DNA of 64,000 bases from Vibrio sp. ED004. GTDB taxonomy: Bacteria; Pseudomonadota; Gammaproteobacteria; Enterobacterales; Vibrionaceae. Positions 28,523-38,173 of this stretch are shown here, piece after piece. The notes under the pieces were generated by a model. The model saw only the letters and a program-made list of their open reading frames with translations, was not told the DNA's origin and did no database searches. The DNA lies in assembly GCF_023206395.1 (NCBI RefSeq), contig NZ_CP066149.1, positions 434,001 to 498,000 of the forward strand, given 5' to 3'. The position numbers and the translations under genes are program-made. How positions within the stretch are numbered: position 1 is the stretch's first letter; every line of letters begins with the position of its first letter.

Positions 28523-30799
28523 ATGGCAGAGCAATTTGCTAAAGCTTGGGAAGATTTTGCTGCAGGTGAGTGGCAAAGCGAAGTAAACGTTCGTGATTTC
28601 ATTCAAAAGAACTACACGCCGTATGAAGGCGACGAGTCTTTCCTAGTTTCTGAGGGTACTGAAGCAACTAACAAGCTTTGGTCTTCGGTAATGGAAGGTA
28701 TCAAACAGGAAAACGCAACTAAAGCACCTGTAGATTTCGATACTTCTGTTATCTCTACCATTACTGCTCACGATGCAGGTTACATTGAGAAAGATCTTGA
28801 GACTATCGTTGGTCTACAAACTGAGAAGCCACTAAAACGTGCAATCATCCCTAACGGTGGTGTACGTATGGTTGAAGGTTCTTGTAAAGCATACGGTGAA
28901 ACTCTTGACCCAATGGTTTCAAAAATCTACTCAGAATACCGCAAAACACACAATGCGGGCGTTTTCGATATCTACACTCCTGATATCCTAAAATGTCGTA
29001 AGTCTGGTGTTCTGACTGGTCTTCCTGATGCTTACGGCCGTGGTCGTATCATCGGTGACTACCGTCGTGTTGCACTTTACGGTATTGATTTCCTAATGAA
29101 AGACAAAGCTGCTCAATTCGCTTCTCTTCAAGAGCAGTTCGAAAACGGCGAAGATCTTTCTGCAACAATGCAACTGCGTGAAGAGATCTCTGAGCAACAC
29201 CGTGCTCTAGGTCAAATCAAGCAAATGGCTGAGAAATACGGTTTCGATATCTCTGAGCCAGCTCAAACTGCTCAAGAAGCTATCCAGTGGACTTACTTCG
29301 GCTACCTAGCTGCTGTTAAGTCTCAAAACGGTGCTGCAATGTCTCTAGGCCGTACTTCGAGCTTCCTAGATATCTACATCGAGCGTGATATCGCTGCTGG
29401 CAAGATCACTGAAGAACAAGCACAAGAAATGATCGACCACTTCGTAATGAAGCTGCGTATGGTTCGTTTCCTACGTACTCCTGAGTACGATGAGCTGTTC
29501 TCTGGCGACCCAATCTGGGCAACAGAGTCTATGGGTGGTATGGGTATCGACGGTCGTACGCTAGTAACGCGTTCGAACTTCCGTTTCCTAAACTCTCTAT
29601 ACACTATGGGTCCTTCTCCAGAGCCAAACATCACTGTTCTTTGGTCTGAGCAACTACCTGACGGCTTCAAGCGTTTCTGTGCGAAGGTATCTATCGATAC
29701 TTCTTCTATCCAGTACGAAAATGATGACCTAATGCGTCCTGACCTAGAGTCTGATGATTACGCTATCGCTTGTTGTGTATCTCCAATGATCGTTGGTAAG
29801 CAAATGCAGTTCTTCGGTGCTCGTGCTAACCTTGCGAAAACAATGCTTTACGCAATCAACGGCGGTGTGGACGAAAAACTTAAGATGCAAGTTGGTCCTG
29901 TTTCAGACAAGATCACTGACGAAGTTCTTAACTACGATGACGTAATGGGTCGCCTAGACACATTCATGGACTGGTTAGCTAAGCAATACGTGACTGCACT
30001 AAACAGCATTCACTACATGCACGACAAGTACAGCTACGAAGCGTCTCTAATGGCTCTTCATGACCGTGACGTTCGTCGTACTATGGCTTGTGGTATCGCT
30101 GGTCTTTCTGTTGCTGCTGACTCACTGTCTGCAATTAAGTTTGCTAAAGTGAAGCCAATCCGTGACGAAGACGGTATCGCAACTGACTTCGAAATCGAAG
30201 GCGATTACCCTAAATACGGTAACAACGACTCTCGTGTAGATGATATCGCTTGTGAACTAGTTTCTACGTTCATGAACAAGATCCGTAAGCTTAAGACTTA
30301 CCGTAACTCTATCCCTACACAGTCAGTTCTTACTATTACGTCTAACGTTGTATACGGTAAGAAAACTGGTAACACTCCAGACGGTCGTCGTGCTGGCGCT
30401 CCTTTCGCTCCTGGTGCAAACCCAATGCACGGTCGCGATGAGAAAGGTGCTGTAGCTTCACTAACGTCTGTAGGTAAACTACCGTTTGCTGACGCACAAG
30501 ATGGTATCTCTTACACGTTCTCTATCGTGCCAAACGCACTAGGTAAAGAACTTGATAGCCAACGTGCTAACCTTGCAGGCCTAATGGATGGTTACTTCCA
30601 CCACGAAGCTGGCATTGAAGGTGGTCAACACCTTAACGTTAACGTTCTTAACCGCGACACTCTAGAAGACGCAGTTAAGCACCCTGAGAAATACCCTCAG
30701 CTAACAATCCGTGTATCTGGTTACGCTGTTCGCTTTAACTCTCTAACTGCAGAGCAACAAGCTGACGTAATCGCACGTACATTTACTGAGTCTCTATAA
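28523..30799 (+). CDS. pflB: Pyruvate formate-lyase (formate C-acetyltransferase)
   Basis: 758 residues. A glycyl-radical enzyme converting pyruvate and CoA to acetyl-CoA and formate in anaerobic fermentation. The catalytic Cys pair is in AIACCVSPM, and the radical Gly is Gly733 in RVSGYAVRF near the C-terminus. It has a strongly biased, highly expressed codon pattern. Its activase pflA follows after the lpxR-like gene. It has its own upstream region and terminator. Confidence 0.97.
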   Translation: MAEQFAKAWEDFAAGEWQSEVNVRDFIQKNYTPYEGDESFLVSEGTEATNKLWSSVMEGIKQENATKAPVDFDTSVISTITAHDAGYIEKDLETIVGLQTEKPLKRAIIPNGGVRMVEGSCKAYGETLDPMVSKIYSEYRKTHNAGVFDIYTPDILKCRKSGVLTGLPDAYGRGRIIGDYRRVALYGIDFLMKDKAAQFASLQEQFENGEDLSATMQLREEISEQHRALGQIKQMAEKYGFDISEPAQTAQEAIQWTYFGYLAAVKSQNGAAMSLGRTSSFLDIYIERDIAAGKITEEQAQEMIDHFVMKLRMVRFLRTPEYDELFSGDPIWATESMGGMGIDGRTLVTRSNFRFLNSLYTMGPSPEPNITVLWSEQLPDGFKRFCAKVSIDTSSIQYENDDLMRPDLESDDYAIACCVSPMIVGKQMQFFGARANLAKTMLYAINGGVDEKLKMQVGPVSDKITDEVLNYDDVMGRLDTFMDWLAKQYVTALNSIHYMHDKYSYEASLMALHDRDVRRTMACGIAGLSVAADSLSAIKFAKVKPIRDEDGIATDFEIEGDYPKYGNNDSRVDDIACELVSTFMNKIRKLKTYRNSIPTQSVLTITSNVVYGKKTGNTPDGRRAGAPFAPGANPMHGRDEKGAVASLTSVGKLPFADAQDGISYTFSIVPNALGKELDSQRANLAGLMDGYFHHEAGIEGGQHLNVNVLNRDTLEDAVKHPEKYPQLTIRVSGYAVRFNSLTAEQQADVIARTFTESL

Positions 30800-30830
30800 G
30801 CTTTACGCTTAATAGACAGTAAATAATATT

Positions 30831-30857
30831 AGCCTCGCCAATGTGCGGGGCTTTTTT
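30831..30857 (+). terminator. Terminator after pflB
   Basis: Stem AGCCTCGC / GCGGGGCT (one G-U) followed by T7. Confidence 0.82.
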
Positions 30858-31000
30858 ATATCCGTTGTAAATCGCACACGCTTAACCCATCCCTCGAAGT
30901 GTTAGATTGAGCAAAAAAGCACCCTGCCATTCACTTTTTTTCCACAAATTCTGTCAAATTACGGTAATATCGCGGTTCATAATTTAAGAGTAACTGCTCC

Positions 31001-32002
31001 ATGAAATACCTGCGTTGTTTACCCCTGATTCTTCTCTCTTTCTCATCTTTAGCATCTGAGCGTTCTACGCTGACTTTTGCTTTAGATAATGATGGTATTT
31101 TTGGTGTCGACCAAGACTATACCAACGGCTTATTTCTGGGTTACACATCATCAAGTATTACGCCATACAACTGGGTAAAACCATTGAGTCTTTCCTACTG
31201 GGGCGCAAGCTCTCTAGATAAGTGGGAAATCAACATTGGCCACAAAATGTATACGCCTTCAGATATTGAGTTGGAAACACCATCTGCCAATGATCGTCCG
31301 TATGCAGGTTACCTACACACAGAATTCAACTACATTAGCTTGAACCCACAACAAGCTCAGCGTTTTAACATCACGTTTGGTACAACAGGCGAACGTGCAC
31401 TGTCTGAAGATGCTCAAAAGCTGGTTCACTCAATCACAAAATCAGATGAGCCTATGGGCTGGGAATATCAAGTTGATGATGAGTGGGCGGGAAGCGTTGG
31501 TTACCTAAGCCATTTCAACTTAATGCGTAATCAAGCACTAGCAAATACAGACTTCGAGATCTCTAACGTTTCAGAAATCAACGTCGGTAACTTTAGAAGT
31601 GACATTTCAACGGGCTTCATGTTCCGTTGGGGTACAGACCTAGGTGGTAACTTTGGTGCGGCGAACATCAGCACCGAAAATCCATTCAAAGCCGGTATGA
31701 TCGGCGCATCAAACACAGGTTGGTTTACCTATGCAGGCCTTGAAGGTCGTTACCGATTTAACGATCTAACAATCGAAGGCGATCGCTCTGGTGTAAATGA
31801 ATATTCTGATAAAAACGGCCTAGATCCTGCAATCTACGATGTGACATTAGAGAACGTTCAAGCAACCGCAGTGCTTGGTGTGGCTTGGTATAACCAATAC
31901 GTTGGTGCATCCTTCGCACTTACGGCAAAAACCCCTGATTACAAAGAAGCAAAAGAGTCAGTGTACACCACTGGCGGTATCACAATGTTTGCGTTCTTCT
32001 AG
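31001..32002 (+). CDS. lpxR: Lipid A 3'-O-deacylase, LpxR-like outer-membrane protein
   Basis: 333 residues with a signal peptide (~1-19) and a beta-barrel body ending in FAFF. LpxR family features are in place: LDNDGIFG (Asn30, Asp31), DYTNG (Thr41), NDRPYAGYL, and His143 in AQKLVHSI. These match the Asn/Asp/Thr/His catalytic and calcium residues known in Salmonella LpxR. It would remove the 3' acyloxyacyl chain of lipid A at the cell surface. Its place between pflB and pflA is unexpected; it has its own terminator. Confidence 0.87.
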   Translation: MKYLRCLPLILLSFSSLASERSTLTFALDNDGIFGVDQDYTNGLFLGYTSSSITPYNWVKPLSLSYWGASSLDKWEINIGHKMYTPSDIELETPSANDRPYAGYLHTEFNYISLNPQQAQRFNITFGTTGERALSEDAQKLVHSITKSDEPMGWEYQVDDEWAGSVGYLSHFNLMRNQALANTDFEISNVSEINVGNFRSDISTGFMFRWGTDLGGNFGAANISTENPFKAGMIGASNTGWFTYAGLEGRYRFNDLTIEGDRSGVNEYSDKNGLDPAIYDVTLENVQATAVLGVAWYNQYVGASFALTAKTPDYKEAKESVYTTGGITMFAFF

Positions 32003-32040
32003 CCACCAGTAAGGGCTTTCGTCCTTCACTGTTCAAGTTC

Positions 32041-32082
32041 AATAAGGGCAATCATCTTCACAGGTGATTGCCCTTATTTTTA
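32041..32082 (+). terminator. Terminator after the lpxR-like gene
   Basis: Stem AATAAGGGCAATCA / TGATTGCCCTTATT around a ~10-base loop, then TTTT. Confidence 0.88.
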
Positions 32083-32166
32083 AAGACCTCGTTACCATTT
32101 GACCCTATTTTATGTACCGTTTTTGTAATAAAATAAAGGGTATAAATTCCTCTACGAGAATAGCTC

Positions 32167-32907
32167 ATGTCTACAACTGGTCGCATTCACTCATTCGAAT
32201 CTTGTGGTACTGTCGATGGCCCTGGTATCCGCTTTATTGTGTTTCTTCAAGGCTGCTTAATGCGCTGTATGTACTGCCACAATCGCGATACATGGGATCT
32301 TCATGACGGAAAGGAAGTAACGGTCGAAGAGATCATTAACGAAGCAAAATCATACCGTCATTTCATGAAAGCTTCTGGCGGTGGTATCACTTGTTCAGGT
32401 GGCGAAGCGATGCTACAGCCTGAGTTTGTTCGTGACTTTTTCCGTGCAGCTCAAGCCGAAGGCATTCACACTTGTCTTGATACTAATGGCTACATTCGTA
32501 AGCACACAGAAGTGGTTGATGAAGTACTAGAAGCCTCTGATCTAGTGATGCTTGATCTTAAGCACATGCGAGACGAGATTCACCACGATTTCATTGGTGT
32601 ATCAAACCGACGTACTCTGGATTTTGCACGCTACCTGCACAAAATCGGCAAGAAAACTTGGATTCGCTATGTGATTGTTCCTGGTTACACGGATACAGCT
32701 GAAGATGCACATCTTCTTGGTGAATTCATTAAAGATATGGACAACATCGAGAAAGTAGAACTGCTTCCATACCACAAGCTTGGTGCTCACAAATGGGAAG
32801 CGCTGGGTCACGACTACCCACTTGATGGTGTTAACCCGCCAAGTAAAGAAAAAATGGATGAAATTGTCGCTGTTCTTAGTCAGTACCATTCAAACGTAAA
32901 ATACTAA
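32167..32907 (+). CDS. pflA: Pyruvate formate-lyase 1-activating enzyme
   Basis: 246 residues. Radical SAM enzyme that installs the glycyl radical in PflB. The cluster motif is Cys30-x3-Cys34-x2-Cys37 ([13 protein letters not shown]), and the SAM-binding GGE motif is [12 protein letters not shown]. The start at 32167 gives the usual N-terminus [14 protein letters not shown]. Separated from pflB by the lpxR-like gene and two terminators, so probably transcribed from its own promoter. Confidence 0.95.
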   Translation: MSTTGRIHSFESCGTVDGPGIRFIVFLQGCLMRCMYCHNRDTWDLHDGKEVTVEEIINEAKSYRHFMKASGGGITCSGGEAMLQPEFVRDFFRAAQAEGIHTCLDTNGYIRKHTEVVDEVLEASDLVMLDLKHMRDEIHHDFIGVSNRRTLDFARYLHKIGKKTWIRYVIVPGYTDTAEDAHLLGEFIKDMDNIEKVELLPYHKLGAHKWEALGHDYPLDGVNPPSKEKMDEIVAVLSQYHSNVKY

Positions 32908-32934
32908 TACCGACGGTTTTCAAAGCCTGTTTCA

Positions 32935-32969
32935 AACGCCTCAATTTCGATTGGGGCGTTTTCTTTTTT
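32935..32969 (+). terminator. Terminator after pflA
   Basis: Stem AACGCCTCAAT / ATTGGGGCGTT (one G-U) with loop TTCG, then TTCTTTTTT. Confidence 0.85.
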
Positions 32970-33129
32970 GAGCCAAACAATCCTTTCACTTTTCTTTACA
33001 ACTTTTGTTTATCAATTCAAAAAATCATATTAAATCCGTGTTGAGATCATGTTTCCACTCGTAGGAATGCTGTTACTCTTACTGCAACAAAAGAATACAA
33101 CATTTAAGTTTTTTAGTGAGGCTCCTCCC

Positions 33130-33630
33130 ATGGAAATGACCAATGCTCAGCGTCTAATTCTATCAAATCAATACTACCTAATGTCTCAAATGGATCCTGA
33201 GAACTCAGCTAAATACCAACGTCTACAAACGATTGTAGAACGTGGTTACGAACTCCAAATGCGTGAGCTTAACAAAGAATTTGGTTGTTTGACTGAAGCA
33301 GAATGTCGCGAAATTATCGACATCATGGAGATGTACCATGCAATGCAAGAGTCAAACAAAATGCTAGCAGAACAAGAGCGCGCTGAAGTTGATCAACGCC
33401 GCCTACAGTTCTTAGGTTTTGATATCGCTTCTGAAGCGCAAATCGTACACTACGTGCGTTTCCTTGTTGACTCTGAAGGTCTTTACCCTCAATTCGACAA
33501 AGCTGATCACCACTTCAATAGCCAAATGCCAATGCTAGACAAATACCGTCGCATGCTAACAACATGGCGCAACTGCCCTCGTCAGTACCACCTATGTGCG
33601 ACAGAGCTGTCTCAAATCTTCAGTGCTTAA
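33130..33630 (+). CDS. yfbU: YfbU family protein
   Basis: 166 residues from the ATG at 33130. This start is chosen because GAGG lies eight bases before it and [18 protein letters not shown] is the family N-terminus; an earlier in-frame ATG adds a spurious hydrophobic stretch. YfbU is a conserved, mostly helical cytosolic protein linked in E. coli to cell-death phenotypes, with no known biochemical activity. Monocistronic with a terminator. Confidence 0.88.
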   Translation: MEMTNAQRLILSNQYYLMSQMDPENSAKYQRLQTIVERGYELQMRELNKEFGCLTEAECREIIDIMEMYHAMQESNKMLAEQERAEVDQRRLQFLGFDIASEAQIVHYVRFLVDSEGLYPQFDKADHHFNSQMPMLDKYRRMLTTWRNCPRQYHLCATELSQIFSA

Positions 33631-33675
33631 TGCGTGAAAAGATAAGCCTCAATTTGGCTTATAAAGTTTCAAATA

Positions 33676-33708
33676 AAAAGGGTTACTCACATGAGTAACC
33701 CCTTTTTA
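33676..33708. terminator. Bidirectional terminator between yfbU and the MipA/OmpV gene
   Basis: Long stem AAAAGGGTTACTCA / TGAGTAACCCCTTTT with a 2-base loop, flanked by A- and T-runs between convergent genes. Confidence 0.85.
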
Positions 33709-33725
33709 TATTCGCTTCTTGTTAA

Positions 33726-34481
33726 CTAGAAAACGTAAGCAACACCGACGTTGGCCGCCATATTAATCCCGCTTTCAAGGATTGGGCTGTTCTCGATATC
33801 ACCTTCTAGATTGGTGTAACGAACGCCGCCAGTCACTCGAACATTCGGTGTTACATGTAAGTAACCACCTAAACCAATAAAGTACTGGCCGTCCCAATCT
33901 GCATCGAACTCATTCAAGTTCGTTCTCGACGCTTCTGCCGAGCTCACACCATACAAGTGGTTGTTCAAGCGTTCACTGTTATAAGCGTAACCAATAGATG
34001 GAGTAATCGCCCAACCATTGCGACGAATAGGAAGACGCCACGCTGCTTCCGCATAAATACCGTTGTGTTTAAAGCCTAAATCCGACCCCGCCGTCGCTTC
34101 AAACATCCCCACCATAGTGATCACTTGATAGCTTACGCCACCCAATACTGAAGCTTCACGCTCATCTAATTTCTGAATATCAACGTTATCAGAATCACCC
34201 GGCTTTAATGTTCTTGAATCGTACACAGCACGAAAGACGATGTTTTGCGGTGAACCCGCAGGGAGTAAACGATAGCCAGCACTGAAACCACGCATGAAAA
34301 AGTGCTCGCCTTCATAACCAATCATTGGAATAACTGCGCGGTTTGACGGCGTATCTTTATAAACAGCAGGAGAATAGGAAGCAGCCACACCCAATGACCA
34401 TTGTGATATTTTTGCGTGTGTAGCTGTCGCCATGAACATTGTCGTTCCAACAAAGGCGATTTTTAACCAGAGACTCTTCAC
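33726..34481 (-). CDS. MipA/OmpV family outer-membrane protein
   Basis: 251 residues with a signal peptide (~1-23, ending ATHA). The body SLGVAASYSPAVYKDTPSNRAVIPMIGYEGEHFFMRG is the MipA/OmpV family opening. It is a ~12-strand barrel with C-terminal Phe. MipA scaffolds murein enzymes in E. coli; OmpV is an antigen in Vibrio. The start codon is GTG at 34481 with AGG eight bases upstream. Specific role not clear. Confidence 0.85.
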   Translation of the reverse strand: MKSLWLKIAFVGTTMFMATATHAKISQWSLGVAASYSPAVYKDTPSNRAVIPMIGYEGEHFFMRGFSAGYRLLPAGSPQNIVFRAVYDSRTLKPGDSDNVDIQKLDEREASVLGGVSYQVITMVGMFEATAGSDLGFKHNGIYAEAAWRLPIRRNGWAITPSIGYAYNSERLNNHLYGVSSAEASRTNLNEFDADWDGQYFIGLGGYLHVTPNVRVTGGVRYTNLEGDIENSPILESGINMAANVGVAYVF

Positions 34482-34835
34482 TATTTCTACCTATTTTTTA
34501 AGCGATTTTTGATAACGCCGCGCATTATATGGTATTTCATTCCAAAAAATCAATAAGGCTTCGTTATACATCCAATACGCATAAATCCACAGCAAGAATT
34601 GGAAAGCCGCCTAAAATCATAAAACAAACCGTCGATACCCCATGAATGTAAAATAATTCGATTCCTCTCGGTTCAAGTTGCCCATTGCTTTCGTTAGCCA
34701 TTCAACACGCAAAATTGTAAATAAATACATAATTGTTAAGCAAAATTGTGGAAGCGGGTCTAACCTTAAAATGTAGGGAGAGCCTATTTTTCAATCGCTC
34801 GTCAGTTTTGACTGGTTAACAAGGGGAATGTGACT
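34482..34835. other. Intergenic region between divergent MipA/OmpV and yeaG
   Basis: 354 bp, AT-rich, with no gene. It should carry the yeaG promoter. In E. coli yeaGH depends on nitrogen and stress sigma factors; I could not find a clear -24/-12 element here. Confidence 0.4.
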
Positions 34836-36770
34836 ATGAGTATATTTGACCACTATCAATCACGTTATGAAGCAGCCAAGGAAGAAGAGCTGACACTGCA
34901 AGAGTTCTTGGCGCTGTGTAAAGACGATAAAAGTGCTTACGCTAACGCTGCGGAACGCTTACTTCTTGCCATCGGCGAACCGGAGGTCATTGACACCGCT
35001 CAAGACCCTCATCTCAGTCGTATTTTCTCGAACCGAGTCATATCTCGCTACCGTGAATTTGAAGATTTTTACGGCATGGAAGACGCGATTGAACAGATTG
35101 TTTCTTACCTAAAACATGCGGCTCAAGGCCTAGAAGAACGCAAACAGATCCTTTACTTACTTGGCCCTGTGGGCGGTGGTAAATCTTCACTTGCTGAAAA
35201 ACTCAAAGCCCTGATGCAAAAGCTACCCATTTATGTATTGTCTGCTGACGGTGAACGAAGCCCAGTAAACGATCACCCATTCTGTCTGTTCGATGTCAAC
35301 GAAGACGGTGACTTACTGAAGAATGAATATGGCATTGAGAAACGCTACCTTCGCTCGATTATGTCTCCGTGGGCAGCGAAACGTCTCCATGATTTTGGCG
35401 GCGATATTTCTAAATTCAAAGTCATCAAACTGCGCCCTTCTATTCTCGATCAAGTTGCGATTGCGAAAACAGAGCCAGGTGATGAAAACAACCAAGATAT
35501 TTCATCTCTGGTAGGTAAAGTTGATATTCGTAAGCTTGAGCACTTCTCTCAAGATGACCCAGATGCCTACAGCTACTCTGGTGCGCTATGTAAAGCAAAC
35601 CAAGGTCTGATGGAATTCGTGGAGATGTTCAAGGCACCAATCAAGGTATTGCATCCTCTACTAACAGCGACTCAAGAAGGTAACTTCAATGGTACTGAAG
35701 GGCTTTCTGCACTACCATTCGACGGCATGATTCTGGCTCACTCGAACGAATCTGAGTGGCAGACCTTCCGTAACAACAAGAACAATGAAGCCTTCCTCGA
35801 CCGTGTGTACATTGTAAAAGTCCCTTACTGTCTGCGTGTGTCTGAAGAAGTTAAGATCTACAAGAAACTGCTTGAGCACAGTGAGCTATCCCAAGCGCCT
35901 TGCTCACCAAGCACACTCGATCTGCTATCGCAATTCAGCATCCTGTCGAGACTGAAAGAGCCTGAAAACTCTTCTCTATTCTCTAAGATGCGTGTTTACG
36001 ATGGTGAAACCCTAAAAGACACCGATCCAAAAGCGAAGAGCTACCAAGAGTACCGTGACTATGCGGGTGTTGACGAAGGCATGTCTGGTCTATCAACACG
36101 TTTCGCCTTTAAGATCCTGTCTCGAGTGTTCAACTTTGACCAAGCCGAAGTGGCCGCAAACCCGGTTCACCTGTTCTACGTGATTGAGCAGCAAATCGAA
36201 CGTGAGCAATTCCCTCAAGAGACCGCTGAGAAGTACCTAGAGTTCTTGAAAGGATACCTAGTGCCACGCTACGTAGAGTTCATCGGTAAAGAAATTCAAA
36301 CCGCATACCTAGAGTCTTACTCTGAGTACGGTCAGAATATCTTCGACCGTTACGTAACCTACGCTGACTTCTGGATTCAAGACCAAGAGTACCGCGATCC
36401 AGAAACAGGCCAACTATTTGACCGTGCTTCTCTAAATGGTGAACTAGAGAAAATCGAGAAAACAGCCGGTATCAGTAACCCTAAAGACTTCCGAAATGAG
36501 ATTGTAAACTTTGTGCTTCGTGCCAAAGCCAACAATAACGGTCAAAACCCAGTTTGGACGAGCTACGAGAAACTGCGCACTGTGATTGAGAAGAAAATGT
36601 TCTCTAACACAGAAGAGCTGCTTCCTGTTATTTCGTTCAATGCTAAGACCTCAACGGATGATCAGAAAAAACACGACGACTTCGTTGCTCGTATGATGGA
36701 AAAAGGCTACACCGAGAAACAAGTTAGACTGCTATCTGAGTGGTATCTAAGAGTTCGTAAATCCTCATAA
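34836..36770 (+). CDS. yeaG: PrkA-family Ser/Thr protein kinase YeaG
   Basis: 644 residues from the ATG at 34836, the same length as E. coli YeaG. AAGGGG lies nine bases upstream; a GTG six bases earlier is less likely. The N-terminal AAA-like domain has P-loop GPVGGGKSSL, and the C-terminal part resembles eukaryotic kinase folds. In E. coli YeaG acts with YeaH in nitrogen starvation and persistence. First gene of yeaG-yeaH-ycgB. Confidence 0.94.
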   Translation: MSIFDHYQSRYEAAKEEELTLQEFLALCKDDKSAYANAAERLLLAIGEPEVIDTAQDPHLSRIFSNRVISRYREFEDFYGMEDAIEQIVSYLKHAAQGLEERKQILYLLGPVGGGKSSLAEKLKALMQKLPIYVLSADGERSPVNDHPFCLFDVNEDGDLLKNEYGIEKRYLRSIMSPWAAKRLHDFGGDISKFKVIKLRPSILDQVAIAKTEPGDENNQDISSLVGKVDIRKLEHFSQDDPDAYSYSGALCKANQGLMEFVEMFKAPIKVLHPLLTATQEGNFNGTEGLSALPFDGMILAHSNESEWQTFRNNKNNEAFLDRVYIVKVPYCLRVSEEVKIYKKLLEHSELSQAPCSPSTLDLLSQFSILSRLKEPENSSLFSKMRVYDGETLKDTDPKAKSYQEYRDYAGVDEGMSGLSTRFAFKILSRVFNFDQAEVAANPVHLFYVIEQQIEREQFPQETAEKYLEFLKGYLVPRYVEFIGKEIQTAYLESYSEYGQNIFDRYVTYADFWIQDQEYRDPETGQLFDRASLNGELEKIEKTAGISNPKDFRNEIVNFVLRAKANNNGQNPVWTSYEKLRTVIEKKMFSNTEELLPVISFNAKTSTDDQKKHDDFVARMMEKGYTEKQVRLLSEWYLRVRKSS

Positions 36771-36783
36771 ACCAAACTGTATT

Positions 36784-36805
36784 GAGCTGCTCACGTGAGC
36801 AGCTC
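36784..36805. repeat. Perfect 22-bp palindrome between yeaG and yeaH
   Basis: GAGCTGCTCAC followed by its exact reverse complement, centred on CACGTG. There is no T-run, so it is a poor terminator. It could be an mRNA processing or stability hairpin, or a protein site. Confidence 0.85.
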
Positions 36806-36814
36806 GTACAAAGC

Positions 36815-36848
36815 AATAACTCTTATATCCTAATAACTCTTATACCCT
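36815..36848 (+). repeat. 17-bp tandem duplication upstream of yeaH
   Basis: Two copies of AATAACTCTTATAYCCT with one difference, followed by a partial third (AATAA). They fill the yeaG-yeaH gap after the palindrome. Confidence 0.85.
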
Positions 36849-36890
36849 AATAAAAAGTAGGATCGTGACATCAGCTGAGAGGGAGTTCTT

Positions 36891-38162
36891 ATGGCACAAT
36901 TTATCGATCGGAGGCTCAATGGCAAGAATAAGAGTGCTGTAAATAGACAGCGATTCTTACGACGCCATAAAGAGCAAATCAAAGAATCTGTGGCCGATGC
37001 AGTCAACCGACGCTCAATCACCAATACTGAAACTGGTGAGGACGTCACTATTCCTCATAAAGACATCAAAGAGCCAAGCTTTCACCAAGGTCAAGGCGGC
37101 GTAAGAGAACGTGTTCACCCTGGTAATGATCAGTTCATCACTGGCGACAAAATTGAGCGCCCTAAAGGCGGTGGTCAAGGTGGTGGTTCAGGCCAAGGTG
37201 ATGCAAGCCCTGATGGCGAAGGCCAAGATGAATTTACCTTCCAAATTTCAAAAGATGAGTATCTTGATATTCTCTTTGAAGATTTAGCTCTGCCTAATCT
37301 AGAGAAGAATCAGGTCAACAAGATCACCGAATGGAAAACCCACCGCTCTGGTTACCAAAGTGCGGGGATTCCATCCAACATCGCTATCGTACGTTCACTG
37401 CAGCAATCCCTTGCCCGTAGAACCGCGATGACAGCAGGTAAAAAGCGCGAGCTTAACCTACTGATGGAGGAACTTGACCAAGTAAAAATGACGGAACCGG
37501 CACAACCCTTCGAAGAGAGTCGCTTGAAAGAAGAGATTGCCGAGCTACGCAAAAAAATTGAAAACGTGCCATTCATTGATACCTTCGACTTACGTTTTAA
37601 AAACTATGAGAAGCGCCCTATTCCATCTAGCCAAGCGGTAATGTTCTGTTTGATGGATGTGTCAGGCTCAATGGATCAAGCCACCAAAGACATTGCAAAA
37701 CGCTTCTACGTACTGCTTTATTTGTTTCTCAATCGTACCTACGAAAACGTCGATGTGGTGTTTATTCGTCACCATACTCAAGCAAAAGAAGTCGACGAGC
37801 ATGAGTTCTTCTACTCACAAGAAACGGGCGGCACCATCGTTTCTAGTGCACTGAAATTAATGAAAGAAATTGTCGCAGACCGTTACCCAGCTAATGAGTG
37901 GAATATCTATGCGGCACAAGCTTCTGATGGTGATAACTGGGCTGATGACTCGCCTCGTTGTAAGGAGCTGTTGGTCAACACGCTTCTGCCAACTTGTCAG
38001 TATTACTCTTATATCGAAATCACACGCCGCTCTCACCAAACGCTTTGGCACGAGTATGAGAAGTTAGAAGCGAGCTTCGACAACTTCGCGATGAAAAACA
38101 TTAAAACGGTGGATGATATCTTTCCTGTGTTTAGAGAACTGTTCCAGAAAGAGACAGCGTAA
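36891..38162 (+). CDS. yeaH: YeaH/YhbH family protein (DUF444)
   Basis: 423 residues. Basic N-terminus (~1-45), Gly-rich linker (~80-115), then a von Willebrand-type region with metal-site motif [10 protein letters not shown]. Family members act with PrkA/YeaG kinases; the mechanism is unknown. GGGAG precedes the ATG. The gene is 120 bp after yeaG and 11 bp before ycgB. Confidence 0.93.
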   Translation: MAQFIDRRLNGKNKSAVNRQRFLRRHKEQIKESVADAVNRRSITNTETGEDVTIPHKDIKEPSFHQGQGGVRERVHPGNDQFITGDKIERPKGGGQGGGSGQGDASPDGEGQDEFTFQISKDEYLDILFEDLALPNLEKNQVNKITEWKTHRSGYQSAGIPSNIAIVRSLQQSLARRTAMTAGKKRELNLLMEELDQVKMTEPAQPFEESRLKEEIAELRKKIENVPFIDTFDLRFKNYEKRPIPSSQAVMFCLMDVSGSMDQATKDIAKRFYVLLYLFLNRTYENVDVVFIRHHTQAKEVDEHEFFYSQETGGTIVSSALKLMKEIVADRYPANEWNIYAAQASDGDNWADDSPRCKELLVNTLLPTCQYYSYIEITRRSHQTLWHEYEKLEASFDNFAMKNIKTVDDIFPVFRELFQKETA

Positions 38163-38173
38163 GGGGGCTTGCC

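Noticed and set aside
33049..33129. Longer N-terminus for YfbU starting with a hydrophobic stretch
   Set aside because: The ATG at 33130 has a good GAGG site and matches the family start; the upstream residues look like translated leader.
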